Part shown: positions 25,056 through 29,404 of the stretch, piece after piece
Numbering within the stretch: position 1 is the stretch's first letter
Layout of the letters: each line of letters begins with the position of its first letter
Source: CAYRZL01 sp964428795
GTDB lineage: Bacteria; Bacillota; Clostridia; Lachnospirales; Lachnospiraceae
DNA length: 29,404 nucleotides
Direction: 5' to 3'
NCBI GenBank assembly: GCA_964428795.1
Contig: CAYRZL010000025.1
Location: 1 to 29,404, forward strand
Position numbers and translations under genes: made by a program
The notes under the pieces: generated by a model
What the model was told of the DNA's origin: nothing
Seen by the model: only the letters and a program-made list of their open reading frames with translations
Database searches by the model: none

Positions 25056-26624
25056 TTACCTGTCCTTCGTTGAGAATGAGATCCTCGGATCCACCATGGA
25101 AATGAGGACATCACCCATTATAATAGAAACTACCGATAATAATGCGTAAAACAGACTCAACCCAACGATAACGCCATTGTCGTATTTATTGATAGCTTCT
25201 GTCAACAAGTTACCTGCGCCGGGAACCACATACACACGCTCAGTAATGATGGCGCCGACAAACGCGCTCAGAACCGAAGCCGGTATACCATGAATAATCG
25301 GAATACTCGCGTTCTTTAAAATATGCTTCGTGAAAATCTCGTTTTCTGTCAGACCACCGGATCTGGCGAACTTGACATAATCCGAGTTTATCTGATCGAT
25401 CATATAACGGCGCAGCCATTTCATCAGGTCAGCCACCATTGGAAGCGCCAGCGATACGATAGGAAGTACATACATCAATTTATTCACCGACTCCAGGTTA
25501 AAGGTGGTAGGCAGACCTATTTTTCCACCGATTGCTTTAAACAGGAAAATATAAGCCAGTGACGGAACAGCCAGGATAAACACGATATAGACTGTTCCGA
25601 TCTGATCCACGAGTTTTTCCTTCTTTCTCGCCATCAGAATGCCAAGCGGCACGCCAAGTACGTAGGAGATCAGCACGGATATGATGCCGATCACAAAAGA
25701 ATATCCCATCTTGGAAAAACCACTTTTAATTGTCGAAACCGATGTATAATCATCGGAAAAGCGCGTTTCCATCACACTGCTGCTGCTACGGGAGCCTGAT
25801 GCATAAACCGCCGTATGCAGATTGTCCGCGCTGACATCCTCCAGTCCGGTGGGATAGATGGTATTGGATTTCACATAGGAACCCTGGGAATCCACCATGG
25901 TATTAAACACATCCACGCCCTTGTTTACCGAATAGGATTTACCCAGATGGATCGTCACCATGTTCTGGTGAACAAATGGAAAGATGTTGTCAATATAAAA
26001 CAAATACTTGTGAGTCGTCCCGTTTCCGATAATTGCAGGTGAAATTTTATCGCCGCCCTTTGCCGGATCCTTCCAGGTAAAGGTGATTTTGCGTTCTCCC
26101 ACATCATCTTTCACCGCATGAATGTTGTCGATTACAAATAAATTTTTTAAATAGCTGCCCAGTCTCTTTGGCAGGGGAATATCTTTTGTGGCAAACAGAA
26201 GCGCCTGCCCGCCATCCGCGATTTTTTTGCCCTGCACAACGGCATCTACACGATTGATCGTGTAGCCCTGAGACTCATAATATTCTGTAAATTTTGCTAC
26301 GTATTCAGCTACAAGCTCTGAATCCTTGTCCGCGGTTTTCCCGATCGACACTGCTGATGAGCGGGTGTCGCCGTCGATTTCCCCGTCGTCTTCCAGTTCC
26401 TGCAAATATTCTGCATAAGTCACATAATCCAGATAACCATATTCCTCCCATTTGGAATAGCGATAAGTTACCTTCTGATTGTTGTTCTGGCGGGAATAGA
26501 GTGTGTCTTTTGCGAAAATCAGCTCACGGTCCATCAGCGAATAAATCAGAACCATGACGATCGCCACCACGATCACAACGGATATCAGGCCTCGGATGAT
26601 ACGATTAATCAAATATTTTCCCAT
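25056..26624 (-). CDS. oppB: oligopeptide ABC transporter permease OppB/AmiC with large outer loop
   Basis: The first membrane helix is at about 10-31, followed by roughly 275 extracytoplasmic residues. Five further spans follow (about 308-332, 341-363, 384-404, 440-461, 484-510). The coupling loop is DYVKFARSGGLTENEIFTKHILKN (415-438), and the end is VDPRISFSTKDR. At 522 residues it is much longer than Gram-negative OppB (about 306). Streptococcal AmiC has the same outer domain, including THKYLFYIDNIFPFVHQN here at about 204-221, so the insertion is a family trait. Weak ribosome site AGAGAAG. Confidence 0.94.
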   Translation of the reverse strand: MGKYLINRIIRGLISVVIVVAIVMVLIYSLMDRELIFAKDTLYSRQNNNQKVTYRYSKWEEYGYLDYVTYAEYLQELEDDGEIDGDTRSSAVSIGKTADKDSELVAEYVAKFTEYYESQGYTINRVDAVVQGKKIADGGQALLFATKDIPLPKRLGSYLKNLFVIDNIHAVKDDVGERKITFTWKDPAKGGDKISPAIIGNGTTHKYLFYIDNIFPFVHQNMVTIHLGKSYSVNKGVDVFNTMVDSQGSYVKSNTIYPTGLEDVSADNLHTAVYASGSRSSSSVMETRFSDDYTSVSTIKSGFSKMGYSFVIGIISVLISYVLGVPLGILMARKKEKLVDQIGTVYIVFILAVPSLAYIFLFKAIGGKIGLPTTFNLESVNKLMYVLPIVSLALPMVADLMKWLRRYMIDQINSDYVKFARSGGLTENEIFTKHILKNASIPIIHGIPASVLSAFVGAIITERVYVVPGAGNLLTEAINKYDNGVIVGLSLFYALLSVVSIIMGDVLISMVDPRISFSTKDR

Positions 26625-26645
26625 ATCTTCTTCTCTCTTATTGAA

Positions 26646-26742
26646 TTACAGGAGACCGGGATTTCCCCGCTCTCCTGTAACATTTTTGTTTTACAGTCCG
26701 CATCGTTCATCCGGCAGCGTCTTGAAGACGGCCGCCTTTTTT
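26646..26742 (-). other. two intergenic hairpins between oppA and oppB
   Basis: TTACAGGAGA...GGG (26646-26660) pairs with CCCC...TCTCCTGTAA (26665-26680). GGCAGCGTCT (from 26713) pairs imperfectly with AGACGGCCGCC (to 26736). In the sense of the operon neither is followed by U residues. On the plus strand both are (CATTTTTGTTTT and TTTTTT). They therefore resemble terminators against antisense transcription, or act as 3'-end stabilisers for oppA mRNA. There is no coding capacity in this 123-base gap. Confidence 0.55.
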
Positions 26743-26747
26743 CTTTT

Positions 26748-28916
26748 CTAGAACAGACCGTGATTCTTTGTCTGATATCCATCTCCATCCGGAAGGTAGG
26801 TGGAAAGGAAAGTGCTTGGATCGCCGTAATCCGGGGACCATCCGGTCACATCACAGATATCATAGTTACCCTGATCTGCACTCTCGGTGTAGTAACCTGT
26901 GTAATACCACTCATCGTAATCAGTACAAGCAACCATATTTACCTGTACATTTCCCTCCAGAACAGTTTCCAGAGACTGCTTGTAAACATTGTTTCTGTTC
27001 GTATACATTTCACTGATCGCAGGATACGGGATATCAATCTGAATTGGATTATCAGCGCTGATTTCCACGCCCTCTTCTTTCAGCTCCTCGATAGCTGTTG
27101 TCAGCTCTGCCATTGCGTTCTCCGGGCTGTACCATCCATCGTATCCGTCTGATGAGCCAAGCCCATCGTCCGCCTCGGGATCCCATGCCGTGATCGGAAC
27201 ACCATCAGCGTCCAGCTGAGCCTGTACGATCTCACCGAAATAGGTGCCCTCAGGGAATGTGGTCTCCGTGCCGTTGATGGAGATTGTCGCATCTTCAGGA
27301 AGAGATACCAGTTTGCCGGGCGTGTAGGAATTTCTCAGGGAGAAAGCCGCTATATCCTCTCCCACCACCTGTGCGTTGTAGGACGTACGATCCAGTGCGA
27401 AGGAAAGAGCCAGACGGAAATGCTGGTTATTCAAAGCTGCATTAGTTCTTGCCGCATCCTCCTCAGTCTGGGGAGAAACTGCCTTTGTGGAATCGTTGAA
27501 GTTTGCAAAAGCCTCACGGTTCAAGTTGTACTGGTTAGCGAAGGTTGTCATATCCGTGTCGCGCACATGAGCGTATTTCTCCAGATTGCCGTCGCTCTTT
27601 GCCAGCTCAACGCAGGATGTATTCAAAGTGCCGCCGTCCAGCGCACCGGAAAGAACATCATTGTAAATCTTGGTAGCGTCGCTTCCATCGTTGAACATCC
27701 AGGTAATGCTCTTGTTCTGAACATTATCCTTATCCCAGTAGGTTTCATTCTCGGAAAATACGATCATGTTGCTTGCCGTAAAATTCGTCACCAGATATGG
27801 TCCGCAGTAAGCGATATGATCCGGATCAGCGCCGTATGTGTAATCGGAAGCTGTATTATCATACTCTGCGCCGAACTTACCGCCGCAGGACTCATAGTAG
27901 CTTCTGCACATGGGCATATATGCAGTATAGCCCAGCATGGTCGGGAAATAATGAGCCTCTTTTTTCAGCGTATACTCAAGCGTATAATCGTCCACCGCCT
28001 TAACGCCAACTTCTGCGAAATCACTGATCTCACTGTAGCAATATTCCTCGGCGTTTAGTATAACATCGGTAGCCAGATACTCGGATCCGCCCTTAGCGTC
28101 CAGCAGATGCTGCATGGCAGCCACAAAGTCATCGGCCGTCACTTCGCCAACCTCGCGTCCCTGGGAATCAACCCATTTCACTCCCTCGCGAAGGTGGAAG
28201 GTATAGGTCAGCCCGTCATCAGAAACCTCATAGGATTCAGCCAATGCTGGCTGTAAGACACCCTCACAGTCATACTCCAGCAGACCGTCGTATGTATTTA
28301 TGATGGCATCGCTGTCAGATGACAGATAAGACACCAGACCGTCCCACGTGGTCGGATCATCGACATAAACCATTGTTAAAGTATCTTTGACAGTATATCC
28401 TTTTTCAGCCAGGTAAGACTCTACCCAGTCTCTGTATGTACCGGTACCATTGAGCTCTCCCCACTGTGTTTTCATAGCCAAATAATCTTCCGAAGTAATT
28501 ATCTCGTTCGTAACAATCATCTTGCTGTAGCGGACATTGTCAGACCCCCACAAAGCATAATCAGCCGTATTGTAGGTGGATCTTCCCATTGCGTAATCCC
28601 CATATTGCGTAGTGGTCGGAAGTATAATTGCGGACTCCAGCAGCTTTGCCTCCGCTACCGCAAACTTTGCGTAGCGCTCCGCAACAGTATTTTCTTCTGC
28701 GTCCGCCTCCTGGTATGCAGCGTAAAAATCTCCCAGTGTTTCATCGTAAATTTCTGTGGAAATGGTATAGTGATCCTTTTCCTCTCCGCTGCCCTCAGAT
28801 ACTGCCGATCCGTCGGTCGTCGTATCGGAGCTGGTGGTATTTCCACTGCCGCATGCGGACAAACCGAGAACCGTAACGCCTGCCAGCAGCAGCGCTAACA
28901 CTCTTCTTCTCTTCAT
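26748..28916 (-). CDS. oppA: oligopeptide-binding lipoprotein OppA/AmiA, apparently circularly permuted
   Basis: The extracellular peptide receptor (SBP_bac_5). Signal peptide and lipobox LSAC with lipidated C22 are followed by a S/T/G-rich linker to about 47. Residues about 48-176 (RYAKFAVAEAKLLESAIILP, then SEDYLAMKTQW) match what normally forms the C-terminal end of AmiA/AliA-type proteins. Only then comes the usual N-terminal lobe: VDDPTTWDGL, NTYDGLLEYDCEGVLQPALA, DGLTYTFHLREGVKW. The protein stops right after DYGDPSTFLSTYLPDGDGYQ plus seven residues, where homologues would continue into the moved segment. The total of 722 residues is long but complete. AAAGGAG precedes the ATG. Confidence 0.9.
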   Translation of the reverse strand: MKRRRVLALLLAGVTVLGLSACGSGNTTSSDTTTDGSAVSEGSGEEKDHYTISTEIYDETLGDFYAAYQEADAEENTVAERYAKFAVAEAKLLESAIILPTTTQYGDYAMGRSTYNTADYALWGSDNVRYSKMIVTNEIITSEDYLAMKTQWGELNGTGTYRDWVESYLAEKGYTVKDTLTMVYVDDPTTWDGLVSYLSSDSDAIINTYDGLLEYDCEGVLQPALAESYEVSDDGLTYTFHLREGVKWVDSQGREVGEVTADDFVAAMQHLLDAKGGSEYLATDVILNAEEYCYSEISDFAEVGVKAVDDYTLEYTLKKEAHYFPTMLGYTAYMPMCRSYYESCGGKFGAEYDNTASDYTYGADPDHIAYCGPYLVTNFTASNMIVFSENETYWDKDNVQNKSITWMFNDGSDATKIYNDVLSGALDGGTLNTSCVELAKSDGNLEKYAHVRDTDMTTFANQYNLNREAFANFNDSTKAVSPQTEEDAARTNAALNNQHFRLALSFALDRTSYNAQVVGEDIAAFSLRNSYTPGKLVSLPEDATISINGTETTFPEGTYFGEIVQAQLDADGVPITAWDPEADDGLGSSDGYDGWYSPENAMAELTTAIEELKEEGVEISADNPIQIDIPYPAISEMYTNRNNVYKQSLETVLEGNVQVNMVACTDYDEWYYTGYYTESADQGNYDICDVTGWSPDYGDPSTFLSTYLPDGDGYQTKNHGLF

Positions 28917-29002
28917 GTCTTTCTCCTTTTTTCATTTATTTTTGAGTTTTTTATCATCGGAGCTTAATAAAATACTAAAATCCTCTTAAGTTCTGATAAT
29001 AC

Positions 29003-29032
29003 ATTTTATCACATTCTACCGCTTTAATGCAA
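29003..29032 (-). promoter_or_regulatory. candidate promoter of the opp operon
   Basis: On the minus strand TTGCAT (29027-29032) is 18 bp from TAAAAT (29003-29008), about 90 bases before the oppA ATG. A perfect palindrome CAATAT-T-ATATTG (29030-29042) overlaps its upstream edge and itself contains TATAAT. The gap 28917-29063 has no other gene. The match is weak at -35. Confidence 0.35.
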
Positions 29033-29063
29033 TATTATATTGAACCTACATGTGAATTTTTTA

Positions 29064-29404
29064 TCAGAAATTATATCTTTTTTTCATTTTTTCTGAATTT
29101 TTGCAAAACCGGGAATCATGATTTAATTCTTTTGTCAATTTGCATATCTCATCAATGTAAGATCCAACGATTTCAATAGTATCCAGCAGCGCGTCATCTG
29201 TAGTGATATCCACCCCTGCCAGAGCTGCAAACTCCACAGGCGTTAAAGTCCCGCCTGCACGAAGCGCCTTCTTCCAATCCTCTATGGTAGCCTGTCCCTC
29301 TGTCTCCACCCGTCTGCATACCTGTGTGGCAATGGGTAAGTCCGGCCTCTTATAAAACTCTCCGTATTTGTCAAGACACGCAACGATTGCTTCCGGAGTA
29401 TCAA
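29064..29404 (-). CDS. C-terminal part of an M3-type oligopeptidase-like protein (runs off the window)
   Basis: The frame is open to the window end, so only the last about 113 residues are present, beginning DTPEAIVACLDKYGEF. An internal GTG at 29307-29309 is not the true start. The segment EGQATIEDWKKALRAGG, then TPVEFAALAGVDIT, then a final helix with GSYIDEICKLTKEL, resembles the C-terminus of M3 oligoendopeptidases (PepF type), where AGG(S)xxPxExxxxAGVD is typical. The zinc motif HEXXH lies outside the window, so the call is tentative. A peptidase next to a peptide importer is a sensible pairing. No clear terminator separates it from oppA. Confidence 0.55.
   Translation of the reverse strand, partial: DTPEAIVACLDKYGEFYKRPDLPIATQVCRRVETEGQATIEDWKKALRAGGTLTPVEFAALAGVDITTDDALLDTIEIVGSYIDEICKLTKELNHDSRFCKNSEKMKKRYNF

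Noticed and set aside
25056..26624. Large extracytoplasmic insertion in OppB as a novelty
   Set aside because: Streptococcal AmiC has a comparable outer domain with similar sequence (THKYL...FPFVHQN), so it is a trait of this branch.
1..29404. tRNA/rRNA genes, CRISPR arrays, insertion sequences or prophage genes
   Set aside because: I saw no cloverleaf-like segments, regular spaced repeats, transposase or integrase motifs; the excisionase-like HTH at 12577 is part of a fused regulator.

Overview
The window looks like a chromosomal segment of a low-to-moderate GC Clostridia, most likely Lachnospiraceae. The reasons are the gene order (plsX-acpP-rnc-smc-ftsY and ylxM-ffh-rpsP-khpA-rimM-trmD), strong AGGAGG-type ribosome binding sites, Gram-positive lipoproteins and streptococcal Ami-like peptide transport genes. 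Species cannot be named from the sequence alone. Almost every gene lies on the minus strand. The exceptions are a MerR regulator with a small membrane protein, and an ABC-F ATPase.

Region 1 (1-11640, minus strand) is housekeeping. In transcription order it runs plsX, acpP, rnc, smc, ftsY, then a threonine dehydratase (ilvA), then ylxM, ffh, rpsP, khpA, rimM, trmD. Together these cover phospholipid and fatty-acid initiation, RNA processing, chromosome segregation, both SRP GTPases, ribosome assembly and tRNA modification. Promoters are visible before plsX and ylxM, and another before whatever follows trmD outside the window. Hairpins separate acpP from rnc.

Region 2 (11650-13920) holds an orphan regulator with an excisionase-type HTH fused to a periplasmic-binding-protein-like sensor. 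It is divergent from a MerR/GyrI-type regulator, which is followed by a 55-residue single-span membrane protein with a TTG start and an elaborate terminator.

Region 3 (13960-17800, minus) is a three-gene sugar-type ABC importer (lipoprotein, double ATPase, permease). A strong hairpin after the binding-protein gene probably sets stoichiometry. Region 4 (17930-19691, plus) is a monocistronic ABC-F ATPase with one consensus and one degenerate nucleotide site, ending in a bidirectional terminator.

Region 5 (19719-28916, minus) is an Ami/Opp-type oligopeptide importer operon, oppA-B-C-D-F, plus a tightly coupled sixth gene. Several members have unusual architecture. OppA appears circularly permuted: the segment that ends AmiA-like proteins sits directly behind the lipobox. 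OppD carries an inserted, highly charged, helical region of about 240 residues between Walker A and the Q-loop. OppF has an added C-terminal double membrane span. The sixth gene resembles a membrane-anchored, probably inactive ApbE-like protein. Upstream, running off the window, is the C-terminal part of an M3-type oligopeptidase-like protein, which fits a peptide-use locus. The oppA permutation is the observation most worth following up.
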